64,000 nt of DNA, taken from contig CAXXFQ010000024.1 in NCBI GenBank assembly GCA_963674475.2, forward strand, positions 186,001 to 250,000, in the 5' to 3' direction. The notes under the pieces are model-generated. The model had not been told where the DNA came from and searched no databases. It worked only from the letters and a program-made list of their open reading frames with translations. Shown piece by piece: positions 1 through 8,480 of the stretch; the first letter of the stretch is position 1; each line of letters begins with the position of its first letter. This DNA comes from CAXXFQ01 sp963674475. Its GTDB lineage: Bacteria > Planctomycetota > Planctomycetia > Pirellulales > Thermoguttaceae. The position numbers and the translations under genes are program-made.

Positions 1-713
1 ATTGCTTCGGCGTATTTTTTTTGCTGCTGAAGCACGGTGGCCGACAAAAGAAGCGCTTTGACGTCTTTCGGCAAGCTCTTCAAGGCGAGGGCCAAATCGT
101 CGGCCGCTTGTGGATATTCTTTCTTCAGAAAATGAACCTCCCCTAGAACGCGATGGGCCAAGGCGTTTTCAGCGGATCGTTTCAGAGAAGCCGCAGCGTC
201 TTCCTCCGCTTTTTGCTGGTCTCCCATCTCTAGCCAGGCCTTCGCACGTTCGGCATAGGCAATCGGTATCTTCGGATCCGATGATTTAACGCTATTTTCC
301 AAGAGTTCGATCCCTTTGGTGAGATTCGTGATCGCCTCTTGGAATTTGCCCGAAGCACGGTCGATCCGCGCCAGAACAAGAAAAGCTTCCGGCTCGTTTG
401 GAGTGGTCTTCGCGCGGTTTTCGAACTCATCTCTTGCCTTCTGCTCGGAAACCAATTGGCCTTGGTCGACCCAGATAAGAGAACGTCCATCCAAATCGAG
501 GATGCGTACCTGTGGTTCCTTTTCTTCGAGAACGAAAAAAACCTGTCCTTCTCGAACGGGCCAGGGCGACTCCAGGGTTTGCTCGATGTCTTCTAGGGCG
601 ACGAGGATTTTGCTTGCCGGTTCCGCAATCGCATGCGAAGTGACCAAGCAACTGACCGAGAGTATTGCCACCAAAACGAAGTTTTTACTTCGGAAAAAAG
701 ATTTCCTTACCAT
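1..713 (-). CDS. Secreted TPR-repeat protein (C-terminus beyond window)
   Basis: The minus-strand frame is open from an ATG at 713 to the window edge, giving about 237 visible residues; the stop lies outside. Residues 1-30 form a signal peptide: a basic start (RKSFFRSK), a hydrophobic core, and a likely cut after SHAIA. Residues ~31-95 hold a small domain of unclear type. From ~100 on, helical pairs with TPR spacing appear (for example AFLVLARIDRASGKFQEAI, AYAERAKAWLEMGDQQKAE, AHRVLGEVHFLKKEYPQAA). Planctomycetes have many exported TPR proteins of unknown partner, so function stays open. I see no strong Shine-Dalgarno. The upstream 440 bases are free of genes and should carry its promoter. 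Confidence 0.75.
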   Translation of the reverse strand, partial: MVRKSFFRSKNFVLVAILSVSCLVTSHAIAEPASKILVALEDIEQTLESPWPVREGQVFFVLEEKEPQVRILDLDGRSLIWVDQGQLVSEQKARDEFENRAKTTPNEPEAFLVLARIDRASGKFQEAITNLTKGIELLENSVKSSDPKIPIAYAERAKAWLEMGDQQKAEEDAAASLKRSAENALAHRVLGEVHFLKKEYPQAADDLALALKSLPKDVKALLLSATVLQQQKKYAEA

Positions 714-1155
714 TGCTACCCCTTTGAGCCCGTCTGACTCATTCGTTATCGGCTAGTATCTCGTGACGGCTCGGTTGAAACGATCCCAAAATGTCCTATC
801 TGAAAAGGGCTTAGGTTTCTCAAAACTTTTTGAGAAAGGGCACGGTTTGCCTTAAAAATGGGTTTTCGTGCCATGCTCTGGCGATAGATGAGAATATTTT
901 TGTACCAAGCTGATTCTGTTCAATTAAGATACCTTATCCCGTTTAAGTAAACAAGGAATTAGGTCCCGTCGGAATAAGGATTTGTCTTTTCCACGGCAGC
1001 CATTCTTGCCGTTTCCTTGCCAGCTCCGAGGAAGATTAAGAAGGGGAGCGGCGGTATTACGTATTGACCTACCGGTTTATTCGAAAATATCGGAAAATGG
1101 GCGTCCGAATAAGAATGAAGGTTTTTTTGGTGATGTATTCGATAGTTAATAAAAA
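714..1155. other. Intergenic, no gene seen
   Basis: AT-rich spacer between the TPR gene, which runs leftward, and the terminator at 1156. I see no credible coding frame. It presumably holds the promoter of the TPR gene on the minus strand, but I cannot place the -35 and -10 boxes with confidence. Confidence 0.4.
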
Positions 1156-1192
1156 ACGCCGTAAGCTTGAGTAACTCAAATGCTTACGGCGT
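1156..1192 (-). terminator. Rho-independent terminator
   Basis: Inverted repeat ACGCCGTAAGC (1156-1166) with GCTTACGGCGT (1182-1192). Read on the minus strand the 11-bp stem is followed by a T run (the AAAAAA at 1151-1156 on the plus strand). It would stop transcripts coming from higher coordinates, where the only candidate is the tRNA-like segment just beside it. Confidence 0.7.
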
Positions 1193-1205
1193 GCTATCCG
1201 CCAGT

Positions 1206-1262
1206 AGGCCCGGAGGGATTTAAACCACCGACCAAAGGGATGTGAGACCCACTTTCGGGCGA
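1206..1262 (-). pseudogene. Degenerate tRNA-like 3' fragment
   Basis: Read on the minus strand, the segment resembles an anticodon arm, variable loop, T arm and 3' acceptor strand (GGTCGGTGGTTTAAATCC then CTCCGGGCCTA). The T loop reads TTTAAAT, so the invariant C56 is missing. The T stem has a mismatch, and I find no matching 5' acceptor strand or D arm upstream. A terminator follows directly, as it would for a tRNA gene. It may be a decayed tRNA or an attachment-site scar left by an integrated element. A chance resemblance is possible. Confidence 0.3.
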
Positions 1263-1678
1263 TATTAAAAAGGCGTTTTACCCTTATCTTTCAGGGCTAA
1301 AACGATTCTGAATCAGTGGGGACTTGACGACCTCAGGTTCTTTCCATAATCCCTAAGTACTAAAGTCGCGTAATTTATACTCTTTTACCACGAAATTTCA
1401 TTTTAAATAGAACCTGAAAAATAGTGAATCTTTATAAACGAAATGATAGCCCGTACTATTACGCGAGATTCTCGGTCAATGGAAAACGGTACGATGAATC
1501 CACCAAGCAGCGAACGGAACGAGTACGGTGCTCCTTAAAACTGGCCCATATATTGGCTCCAAGAAATGGGATGGGTTAACGGTATGGTTTCGCTTAATTG
1601 AGGGGCGGTTGGTGGTGAGGTTGGGTTGTGAACAGCAATCGCCTCCCCTTGTATTCAAGGATAAAGCATCGAGATGAC

Positions 1679-1800
1679 CCCAGTTCGAGCGGCGCCCATA
1701 CCACCCACTGGAAGCCAAAATCGCCCAACCCGAAACCCCTAAAATTTTTCCCCCAGATTCGACGCCCGCCGTCCGGCCTGGCAATAGGTAATTTCACCTA
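1679..1800 (+). repeat. Dispersed repeat, copy 1
   Basis: Diverged copy of a sequence also present at 6031-6196 (+) and 9177-9342 (-). Shared blocks include TTCGAGCG, CAAATCGCCC or CAAAATCGCCC, CCCGAAACCC and TCCGGCCTGG in the same order and spacing. It lies between an IS3-like end near 1530 (TAAAACTGGCCCATA) and an IS3 transposase remnant at 1842, in a stretch with no intact gene. Confidence 0.65.
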
Positions 1801-1841
1801 CTTAGCCCTATCGCTACCCCACGAGGAGAATTTACTTTTTC

Positions 1842-1915
1842 CTAGAGATGCTTTACAACAGTAGACGTCGCCACACCGTGTTCGATTACTTGAACCCGAA
1901 CCGGTTCGAGGCCAA
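1842..1915 (+). pseudogene. IS3-family transposase OrfB C-terminal remnant
   Basis: The frame reads EMLYNSRRRHTVFDYLNP followed by NRFEAK. This matches the end of the IS3-family integrase-core transposase, usually of the form E-x-F-Y-N-x-x-R-x-H-S-x-L-G-Y-x-x-P-x-x-F-E. Only about 25 codons remain. Nothing upstream in this frame continues the rve domain, so it is a fragment. The bases at 1530-1560 resemble the IS3 end seen at 28140-28195, which suggests a scrambled element. Confidence 0.6.
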
Positions 1916-2064
1916 GCCCTCGCCAGATAAGTTTGGCCCTTCCTATTCGTCAGGGGCAAGGCACCTCACGTTGCTTTCGGCGAAAGCCGCTGGCACAGCT
2001 GTGGATGGCTACTACTTGCCAAAATTCAAAGGAACCACTGGTGGAAGGACAAGTTGAGCATCAC

Positions 2065-2862
2065 TCATAGTTCCAATCCCTTTCGCTTTATCCATTGCTG
2101 AGTGCCGCAGAATTGGAAGCCGATTTTGCGATAGAACGATTCTGCACCATCATCTCTATCCGCGATGGCCACAAGAGGGCCATGACACGGGCGATTCTGG
2201 ATGGCATACTCTATCATTTCCTTGCCTATTCCAGTGCGTCTATGTTCTGGATCGACATATACCTCCTGGACTGAACCGTAAGCTTCTCCCCAAAAAACAC
2301 CAACGGCGCCCACAATCGTTCCGCCTTGAATTGCAGCAATCCAAGTGCAATTGTCTTTTGGACTCTCACTAAGGAGACGCTCTCGATACCGGCTAAACCG
2401 CCAATGAAAAAAATCGGAGTCGCCATCGCGGGTCTCATAGAAGTTGACTAGCGCGTTCCAATTCTCCAGACATGGTTCTTTGCTCCACATACGGTGTTGA
2501 CAACGCCTTGGTGTGCTTGGTTCGGTTCGTGACAGGACAGCGTCAACAGACACGGATATACCATCGGGAATATCTATCTGTTCCTCATTTTCTGATTCCA
2601 CTATCAGCGATTCCGGATTGATCTCGGCCAAACACCTCTCGACAACACCAGGGCGATCGCGGTCGTGTAATGCAACTCGATCAAGAAATACGGCATTGCC
2701 GAACTGATAGATTTCAAATGAGGGGGTTCTTACTTCAGCCCAGTCTCGAAAAAGGTGGATTTCGGAATTGGCCGGAAGGCCTAGCCAATCACTCGCAATT
2801 CCGATGCCGAACCGAGACAATGCGCTAACTTGAAGGTCAAGAGATTGCAAGAATTGATTCAT
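2065..2862 (-). CDS. GNAT family N-acetyltransferase
   Basis: 265 residues with an ATG at 2862. The GNAT fold is in the C-terminal half: a beta strand WIAAIQGGTIVGAVGVFWG (~170-190), then the acetyl-CoA motif VYVDPEHRRTGIGKEMI (~205-222, the R/Q-x-x-G-x-G/A loop), then ESFYRKIGFQFCG near the end, typical of motif B. The N-terminal ~120 residues look like a second, degenerate GNAT-like half. The substrate cannot be read from sequence. No operon partner lies close by: the upstream gene is absent and the downstream side is IS debris. Confidence 0.85.
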   Translation of the reverse strand: MNQFLQSLDLQVSALSRFGIGIASDWLGLPANSEIHLFRDWAEVRTPSFEIYQFGNAVFLDRVALHDRDRPGVVERCLAEINPESLIVESENEEQIDIPDGISVSVDAVLSRTEPSTPRRCQHRMWSKEPCLENWNALVNFYETRDGDSDFFHWRFSRYRERLLSESPKDNCTWIAAIQGGTIVGAVGVFWGEAYGSVQEVYVDPEHRRTGIGKEMIEYAIQNRPCHGPLVAIADRDDGAESFYRKIGFQFCGTQQWIKRKGLEL

Positions 2863-2948
2863 GTGTTACCTTCTCCGATGGCTGAAAACTCCGATATTTC
2901 CTCACGGTCGGCTCCGACACCCCAGCAACCCTCGCCGCCTCGGGAAGC

Positions 2949-3004
2949 CGTACGCGCTAAGCACGGCTTTCGGCGTACGCGCTAAGCACGGCTTTCGGCG
3001 TACG
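2949..3004. repeat. Tandem 25-bp hairpin repeat
   Basis: Two exact 25-bp units (2949-2973 and 2974-2998) starting CGTACGCGCTAAGCACGG, then a partial third (CGTACG). Each unit with its neighbour base pairs as AAGCCGT/ACGGCTT, so it can fold as a short hairpin. It sits between the 3' end region of the gene at 3027 and the start of the GNAT gene. Confidence 0.75.
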
Positions 3005-3026
3005 AACACGCGTGCTTGTTGGGGGC

Positions 3027-3488
3027 CTACTTGGCTTCCGCCTTCACATAGATCTCCTTGGGTGCATCCATGTAATACTTGAACAGGCCCGGACAGAGCC
3101 AACCCTCCTTGTCGTATTGAGGGGAATAGTACCAGTTTCCGGACTTGTCGCCACGTCGCCAAATCAGTTTGTGGGTATGTCCGGGAAATGGCTGCGTCGA
3201 GAATAGAAGGCGAAAACCGTCCTCCGCATTCGGGATGTCCTTCACCATTTCGTCGATCATCTCTGGTATGCCGGCAACGAAGGGCTCGCGATGGAGGCCG
3301 ACCGCTGCGTCATCGAACACCCAGGTCCCGGCGTGCCGGTAGGGCGCAATGACCATGATGGAGTTGGCCGGGGGATGAGTGCCGAGGGACGGGAAGTAGC
3401 CTCCGTACCAAGCAATACCTCCTGCGATGACGATGACGAGAAGGGTGAGAACCCGCCAGACGTTGAATTGTCGTTTCTTCATATCCAT
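3027..3488 (-). CDS. Membrane-anchored DUF6717-like protein
   Basis: I chose the ATG at 3488 because AGGGAG lies five bases upstream; this gives 153 residues. Residues ~10-32 form one transmembrane or signal-anchor helix (VLTLLVIVIAGGIAW). The rest resembles the small DUF6717 family: IAPYRHAGTWVFDDAAVGL, REPFVAGIPEMIDEM, LLFSTQPFPGH, WRRGDKSGNWYYSP and GWLCPGLFKYY occur in the family order. No biochemical role is known to me. It probably faces the periplasm or paryphoplasm. It is upstream of hairpin repeats and downstream of a separate coiled-coil gene on the same strand. Confidence 0.7.
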   Translation of the reverse strand: MDMKKRQFNVWRVLTLLVIVIAGGIAWYGGYFPSLGTHPPANSIMVIAPYRHAGTWVFDDAAVGLHREPFVAGIPEMIDEMVKDIPNAEDGFRLLFSTQPFPGHTHKLIWRRGDKSGNWYYSPQYDKEGWLCPGLFKYYMDAPKEIYVKAEAK

Positions 3489-3565
3489 TCTGCTCCCTAG
3501 GTTTGAACTATGGCGCACGGTTTAGTGCGTCGCCTTCGGCTTTTTGTTCGAATTTGCAGACATCA

Positions 3566-3871
3566 TTATACAACCGGTCCGGTGAATACTCCATCGGTAC
3601 TACCATCTTCAGCGTCTACGGCATCGACCATGGCCTGAAGTTCTTCAGTGGAGATGGTTCCTTTGGATGTGAGCAGGCGAACTGTGGCTGACAGGTAAAG
3701 CTTGAGTTCGGCGTTTTCGGCGATAAGCTGTTCAAGTTGCCTGTCCTGCGACATATCCTTGCGAAGAGATCCGGCAATCTCCCGTTTCAAATGAGCCATG
3801 TCGCGCTCCGTATCCTCGATGTCGAGTCGGTTCCCGATGTCGCCCAGAAGAAGTGTTCTTCCCCATCCCAT
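3566..3871 (-). CDS. Small coiled-coil protein, unknown function
   Basis: 101 residues from the ATG at 3871, chosen because GGAG lies seven bases upstream; a longer frame to 3952 has no ribosome site. Residues ~20-75 are heptad-like and charged (DTERDMAHLKREIAGSLRKD, QLEQLIAENAELKLYLSAT), indicating a coiled coil, and an acidic tail follows. No family is recognised. It is likely cytosolic and oligomeric. It lies 77 bases upstream of the DUF6717-like gene on the same strand, so the two may be cotranscribed. Confidence 0.6.
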   Translation of the reverse strand: MGWGRTLLLGDIGNRLDIEDTERDMAHLKREIAGSLRKDMSQDRQLEQLIAENAELKLYLSATVRLLTSKGTISTEELQAMVDAVDAEDGSTDGVFTGPVV

Positions 3872-4064
3872 TCTAGTCTCCTCTTTGTGCGATACTTGCC
3901 TAATAACAAAAAGCCACCCGTCCGGAATGGCACCGAGAGACGTTCGTTTCACCCTGGGACCCGATCGCCATTCCCGCTCGGGTTCAGCGTCTGATTAGCT
4001 ATAGCTGTTGTGTCGGACTTGGTTTTGAAGGTTGAACCTGGTAATTTCTCGTTGAGCACTCGTC

Positions 4065-4487
4065 CTATTTCGAATTCAATAAATCCAGCAGTAACTTATC
4101 GGCCACGTCTCGAGGAAGTTGCCCATCGTCGGCGAGTTGCTCCAGAACCGCCACCTGTTCCTGCTGTGATACTAATGGAGCTTTGGGATATGAACCGAAC
4201 GGCCAAGGCCGAAACGCCACCCGCCAATACTTGTGTGCGATTATCTCAGCCCATTCCGCTGCGATCAAGTTTCTATGCAAAATGCTTGCTGGCAAAGCGG
4301 GATTCGATGCGTCGATGCGAAGTTGTGACGCTTGTTTTTCATAGTGCCTGGCCCAGCCGGAAAAGAAGTCGTATTTTCCCCACGCCATCAGGAAAAAGAG
4401 GCTGATCGCAAGCCCGGCAACGACTCCGCACCACATACGTCGCATTTGTTTGTTTTGAGTTGGAGAAGCCAAAATGGAATACCTCAT
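4065..4487 (-). CDS. Single-pass membrane protein, unknown function
   Basis: 140 residues with one hydrophobic segment at ~18-36 (MWCGVVAGLAISLFFLMAW) after a short basic start, then a helical soluble part with Trp-rich patches. No family is recognised. Its ATG overlaps the stop of the upstream secreted-protein gene by four bases (ATGA at 4484-4487), so the two are translationally coupled and probably act together at the cell envelope. Confidence 0.65.
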   Translation of the reverse strand: MRYSILASPTQNKQMRRMWCGVVAGLAISLFFLMAWGKYDFFSGWARHYEKQASQLRIDASNPALPASILHRNLIAAEWAEIIAHKYWRVAFRPWPFGSYPKAPLVSQQEQVAVLEQLADDGQLPRDVADKLLLDLLNSK

Positions 4488-5422
4488 TTTGTTATCATTT
4501 CCAAACTTAAGTTTTTGAATTGAATGGCGGCACGATTGACACCGGTCACTTCCCAGCCAAGGTTCATGGAGACAACTCGGTAATCGGCCATGTCCTTACT
4601 GCCTTGGAGATAACCGCGTTTCCAAGCCTCTTGAAAAGCTTTTTTTAGGAAAGGAAGAAGGTCCACGTCAATGATGTGCCATTTTTTATCGTGGAGATTG
4701 TAATCGCCATATGCCTTGGAACCAGGATTGTAGATCAATTTTGATGTCGGATCTGCTGTGTCTTCCGCGATATAGAGAGGAAGTTCAGGACAGTGACGCG
4801 AGTCGTAGAGCGGCACTAAAAACCAAAAAAAGTCGCCATAGCCGGAGCTTTTTTGATTGGTGTTTTGGACAACCAATACGTAGGGCACCTGCGCCGTGTG
4901 CATATCCGGATTAAAATTTTCTAGTTTGAATCTTTCGTCGTAAAGCAACCGAGTTTCAAGATGCAATCGTAGCGAACGCATTTGGGCAATACTGGCGGAT
5001 CGATGGATTGGCTGCTCGACGAGCAAGTGTGGCCAGTTCTCCACTTTGGTTGAGCAAGCGTTCCCGTATTCAAGCCGCGAATCAACCGCCAGAGTGAGGT
5101 CTGACTCGTCAGTGCTTGGCGGCCCGATCGTGACGGACTTGGTTTCATTTTCGTACCTTACCGCACCAGAAGGAAGTTGCTGGGGCTTGGCAGTAGCAAT
5201 GCTATACTTTGAGTACCATTGAGCTAACCGCCAAACTGGCTCAGCGCCCGGTCTGACTCCTATATTCCCTTGTCGCGTGGCATCTCCATGTTTGGGAGCA
5301 ATGACCGAAAAACCTTGCTGAAAGTGCGGGTCCTCAATCAACTGCTTTGCATAGACAGGGAAAAGCAGGAAGGCGTTCAATAAAAATGCCGCTGTAAATG
5401 TAATCGTGAACGTCTTTGTCAT
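4484..5422 (-). CDS. Secreted protein, unknown function
   Basis: 312 residues with a signal peptide at 1-25 (ITFTAAFLLNAFLLFPVYA). The mature part opens with LIEDPHFQQGFSVIAPKHGD, which resembles the jelly-roll-like secreted proteins common in planctomycetes. It has aromatic-rich beta segments (DFFWFLVPLYDSR) and a helical stretch near the end. I cannot assign a catalytic motif. It overlaps the next gene by ATGA, and the pair forms a small operon. Upstream lies a decayed SUMF1 gene on the same strand. Confidence 0.65.
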   Translation of the reverse strand: MTKTFTITFTAAFLLNAFLLFPVYAKQLIEDPHFQQGFSVIAPKHGDATRQGNIGVRPGAEPVWRLAQWYSKYSIATAKPQQLPSGAVRYENETKSVTIGPPSTDESDLTLAVDSRLEYGNACSTKVENWPHLLVEQPIHRSASIAQMRSLRLHLETRLLYDERFKLENFNPDMHTAQVPYVLVVQNTNQKSSGYGDFFWFLVPLYDSRHCPELPLYIAEDTADPTSKLIYNPGSKAYGDYNLHDKKWHIIDVDLLPFLKKAFQEAWKRGYLQGSKDMADYRVVSMNLGWEVTGVNRAAIQFKNLSLEMITK

Positions 5423-5439
5423 GTCATTCCTAACTTAAT

Positions 5440-5805
5440 GAAACAAGAGCAACTTGTTCTTGACATCGTTTGCCATACGATCAAAATTGGCTTGCTCACT
5501 ATGGAGGCCACTGCCGAAATGAAACGGTGTCGTTGTCCCGGCCCGGCACGGATATTCTTACTCTGCCTCCGTTGGTAAGCAGTAAGATCGGCCCTCCTTA
5601 GCCGATAGCTTCTTGCAAAATTCCACCGCCTCATCCCAACTTACACGCTCCACCGGATTGTTCGATCCCGTGAATTTCGAAGGGTTCTACTCCATGATTC
5701 GCTCGTACTGCTCCTGCGTCATCTCGTACACGCCAAGGTAATACGGCTTCGCGAGACAAACCCGATGTCGCTTCTCGTCGCTAAAACGATTCTCCGAGAA
5801 GTGAT
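5440..5805 (-). pseudogene. Formylglycine-generating-enzyme (SUMF1) domain remnant
   Basis: Read on the minus strand, one frame gives NRFSDEKRHRVCLAKPYYLG, VYEMTQEQYERIME, stop, NPSKFTGSNNPVERVSWDEA, VEFCKKLSAKEGRSYCLPTE, then AE, stop, EYPCRAGTTTPFHFGSG. The order matches the SUMF1/FGE fold, including the usual PVERVSWDEA motif and LPTEAEWEYACRAGT block. One stop replaces the Gly before NPSKF and another replaces the Trp of AEWEY. An earlier TAG sits near 5810. Only about 120 codons remain, so the gene is dead. Such domains in planctomycetes activate sulfatases or bind c-type lectin-like targets. Confidence 0.8.
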
Positions 5806-6030
5806 TCTATCGGTTCTAGATCGGATATCAGGGAGGAGCCCCCGTTGGGAGCATTACCCCGTTTGTCAGTACGCCATTATGGCAAACAACCCGATCATCC
5901 GCAAGCAAGCGTAGAGTGCGTCACGACATGTAGACACCGGACGAGAAATACAACGCTCATTTCCCTAGCTCGCGAGTTTTGAGCAAGACTACCATTTGTC
6001 CTGGCGTCCAAAAAGGACCAGGGGCGATGG

Positions 6031-6196
6031 CCAATTCGAGCGACGCCCACGCCCCTCCGACGGCAACCAAATCGCCCGCTCCCGAAACCCAAGAATTAAT
6101 CCCACTAGAATCCACTCACGCCGCCCGGCCTGATAAACTAGATGAATATGGCAGCCTGATTCGCATATGGATCTGGTGCCCAACAGGGTGCCCGAA
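6031..6196 (+). repeat. Dispersed repeat, copy 2
   Basis: Shares ordered blocks with the copies at 1679-1800 and 9177-9342: CCAATTCGAGCG, CCAAATCGCCC, CGGCCTG, TAAACTAGA, and further on GGTGCCCAACAGGGTG (against GGTGCCCACCAGGGTG in copy 3). It lies in the 5' flank of the GH28 gene and ends about 120 bases before its start codon. It holds no convincing gene. Confidence 0.7.
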
Positions 6197-6313
6197 GGCT
6201 TCGTGTTCGAGTGTCAGATTTTAATCATCTCACTATTGAACACCACCTCCTTTGTCCTTTCAGTCACCCCGCCGGGAACTCAAAATCGAATCCGCGTAGA
6301 AGAGAGAATTGCG

Positions 6314-7444
6314 ATGACGTCTCGTTCGACAACCAAGTATTGGTATTTGCTTCTCCTATTCGGAGTTGGTCTGAGAGAGATCGCGACGCCGGGCGCGGCG
6401 TTTTCTGCCGAAGTGGCGAAGACTGCCTTCGAGCCGATTGCCCCGATCCAGGCTCCCTTCGCCATGCCCAAGCTTGTGCGACCGTCGTTTCCGGAACGGA
6501 TCGTCGATATCCGCGACTTCGGTGCGGTTGGCGACGGCGAGAAGCTCTGCACCGAAGCGTTTGCCAAAGCGATCGAAGCGTGTGCCCGCGAGGGTGGAGG
6601 TCGGGCTTTGGTTCCAAAGGGCATTTGGCTTACCGGCCCCATCCATCTCAAAAGTAACATCGAACTGCACCTAGCCGAAGATGCCGAAGTGCGTTTCAGC
6701 CAGCGCTACGAGGATTACCTGCCCGTGGTCCTGATTCAGCGTGGTGGAGTGCAATGCTACAATTACTCTCCCCTGATCTATGCCATCGACTGCAATAATA
6801 TCGCCGTTACCGGGCCGGGAACGCTCAACGGTCAAGGCCGAGTATGGTGGAAGTTTGCTAAGCACCAGCCGGGCATGAGTAAGTTGTTCGCCGCGCCAGC
6901 TAAGGGGATTCCTGTGGAAGAGCGTGTCTTTGGCACCGTCGAAGACGGCGTGCGTCCGCCGTTTCTGCAGACGTTCCGCTGTAAGAACGTCCTGCTTGAA
7001 GGGTTTACGATCAAAGAAAGCCCGTCCTGGTGTATCCATCCCGTCTATTGCGAGAACGTGATTGTCCGCAAGCTCCACGTACTGACTGTGGGAATTCCCA
7101 ACGGGGATGGGATCGACCCCGATTCCTGCAAAAACGTCCTGATCGAGCACTGTGATTTTCACAATGGGGACGACTGCATCGTGCTGAAGGCGGGCCGAGA
7201 CGAAGAGGCCTGGCAAATCAACATCCCCTGCGAAAACATCGTGGTCCGCCACTGCTACATGAAAACCGGCCACGCCGGGTTCGGCATCGGTAGCGAGATG
7301 TCGGCCGGCGTGCGAAACGTCTTCGTCCACGATTGCCACTTCGAAGCCACGAAAGCCGGCGTTAGAATGAAATCTCTACGTGGCCGTGGCGGCATAGTCG
7401 AAAACGTCTGGATAAAGAACAGGAAGTGTCCCATTGGTTGTTAA
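6314..7444 (+). pseudogene. GH28 polygalacturonase-type hydrolase, 3' end cut off by IS
   Basis: Start ATG at 6314, followed by a signal peptide (YWYLLLLFGVGLREIATPGA). The domain begins at RIVDIRDFGAVGDGEKLCTE, the typical GH28 opening, and runs as a right-handed beta helix. Catalytic landmarks are present: NGDGIDPDS (the NTD motif), GDDCIVLKAG (the DD motif), GHAGFGIGSEMS (GHG, here GHA) and VRMKSLRGRGG (the RIK site, here RMK). The family continues ~80-100 residues further. Here the frame runs into the IS256-type end at about 7421 and stops nine codons later. It would cleave pectin-like galacturonans outside the cytoplasm. The truncated product keeps the active-site region but loses the last coils, so activity is doubtful. 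Confidence 0.85.
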
Positions 7445-7449
7445 AAATT

Positions 7450-7541
7450 GACGATGGTCTCCGGCTCGGCGATAATGCCGAGTGTTCGCAATTTTCACAA
7501 ACGGCTGGAATGGGTCCGGCCGGGGAAAGGAGACCATCGTC
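7450..7541 (+). promoter_or_regulatory. Inverted repeat that hides the transposase ribosome site
   Basis: GACGATGGTCTCC (7450-7462) is the exact complement of GGAGACCATCGTC (7529-7541), which contains the GGAG ribosome site and ends right before the ATG at 7542. A transcript entering from outside the element would carry both arms and could fold so that the site is covered. A transcript starting inside would not. IS elements such as IS10 and IS50 use this kind of protection; applying it here is my inference. Confidence 0.6.
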
Positions 7542-8429
7542 ATGGATCAGTCTAGATTTATCGAGCAGTTGGGGCAAGTGGGCGTCAGTGAAACGGGGCG
7601 GATTTTTCACGAGTATCTTCGAGGTGCGGTTCGGGAGATGATCGTTGATGTCATGGCCGCCGAGGTCGACGAGCTTTGCGGGCTCAAGTATCATCCGGAT
7701 CGCGATGCCGAACATCAGCGTGCGGGTAGCGCCGAGGGAATGGTTCTCTGGCAAGGGCGACGGGAAAACGTGAAGCGGCCGCGGGTGCGACGGAAGAGGG
7801 AGAACGGCTCGAGCGACGAAGTCCGGTTGAAGTCGTACGAGTCGGCCGGGCGGCGAGAGGAACTCCGCGACATGGTCATCCAGCGTTGCTTGGTTCACAA
7901 GGAACACAATCTTTGCGGGTACTTGTCGAAGCGGGACTGGGGCGAGTTGGGGCGGTTGTTCAAGCGGCTTCGCGACGTGCAAGGCAAGAAAGCAGCCGAG
8001 GAGGTGTACGCCGAACTCGAGCGGTTTTTGTCCGGGAAGAATGCGACGGCGCTGGAAAGTTTTTACGAGGCGGGCGAGGAACTGATCGCGTTGCATTCGC
8101 TCGAGGTTCCGTCGACGCTTCACACGAGTTTGTTGAGCACGAACCTGATCGAGAACTCGTTTCGCAACACGTGTCGGAAGCTGGGCCACGTGACCCGATT
8201 TCGAGCAGAGACGGACCAGGCGTCGCGATGGTTGGTGTTTGCGCTAATGGAGGTAGAGAAGGGTTTTCGTCGCATTCGAGGATGGCGAGACCTGCCGTCG
8301 CTGGCCGAGGCATTGAAGCATCCCTCCGCTCCATCGCGATCGACTCAGGCGTCGACTCCGCTACGGCCTCCGGCCTCCACTCCGTCGCCGCCAGAGTCGA
8401 AGCCAGTTGACGCCAGAAAGAAAACGTAG
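7542..8429 (+). pseudogene. IS256-family transposase with in-frame internal deletion
   Basis: 295 residues from the ATG at 7542 (AAAGGAGA eight bases upstream). The N-terminal third (IFHEYLRGAVREMIVDVMAA, VDELCGLKYHP) and the C-terminal part (IQRCLVHKEHNLCGYLSKRD, LLSTNLIENSFRNTCRKLG) match the Transposase_mut family. The protein jumps directly from AGRREELRD to MVIQRCLVHK. The missing ~100-150 residues carry the first two acidic residues of the DDE triad, while the E in TNLIENSF remains. The frame is kept, but the protein should not be able to transpose by itself. Normal relatives are about 400 residues. Confidence 0.8.
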
Positions 8430-8480
8430 TAACCTAACAACCCATGAGCCCAAAGCCAATTCTAACAATCATTGGGACAT

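Noticed and set aside
1476..1864. Frames of 70-100 residues over the first dispersed repeat
   Set aside because: The three copies of the repeat do not keep one frame, so coding is unlikely.
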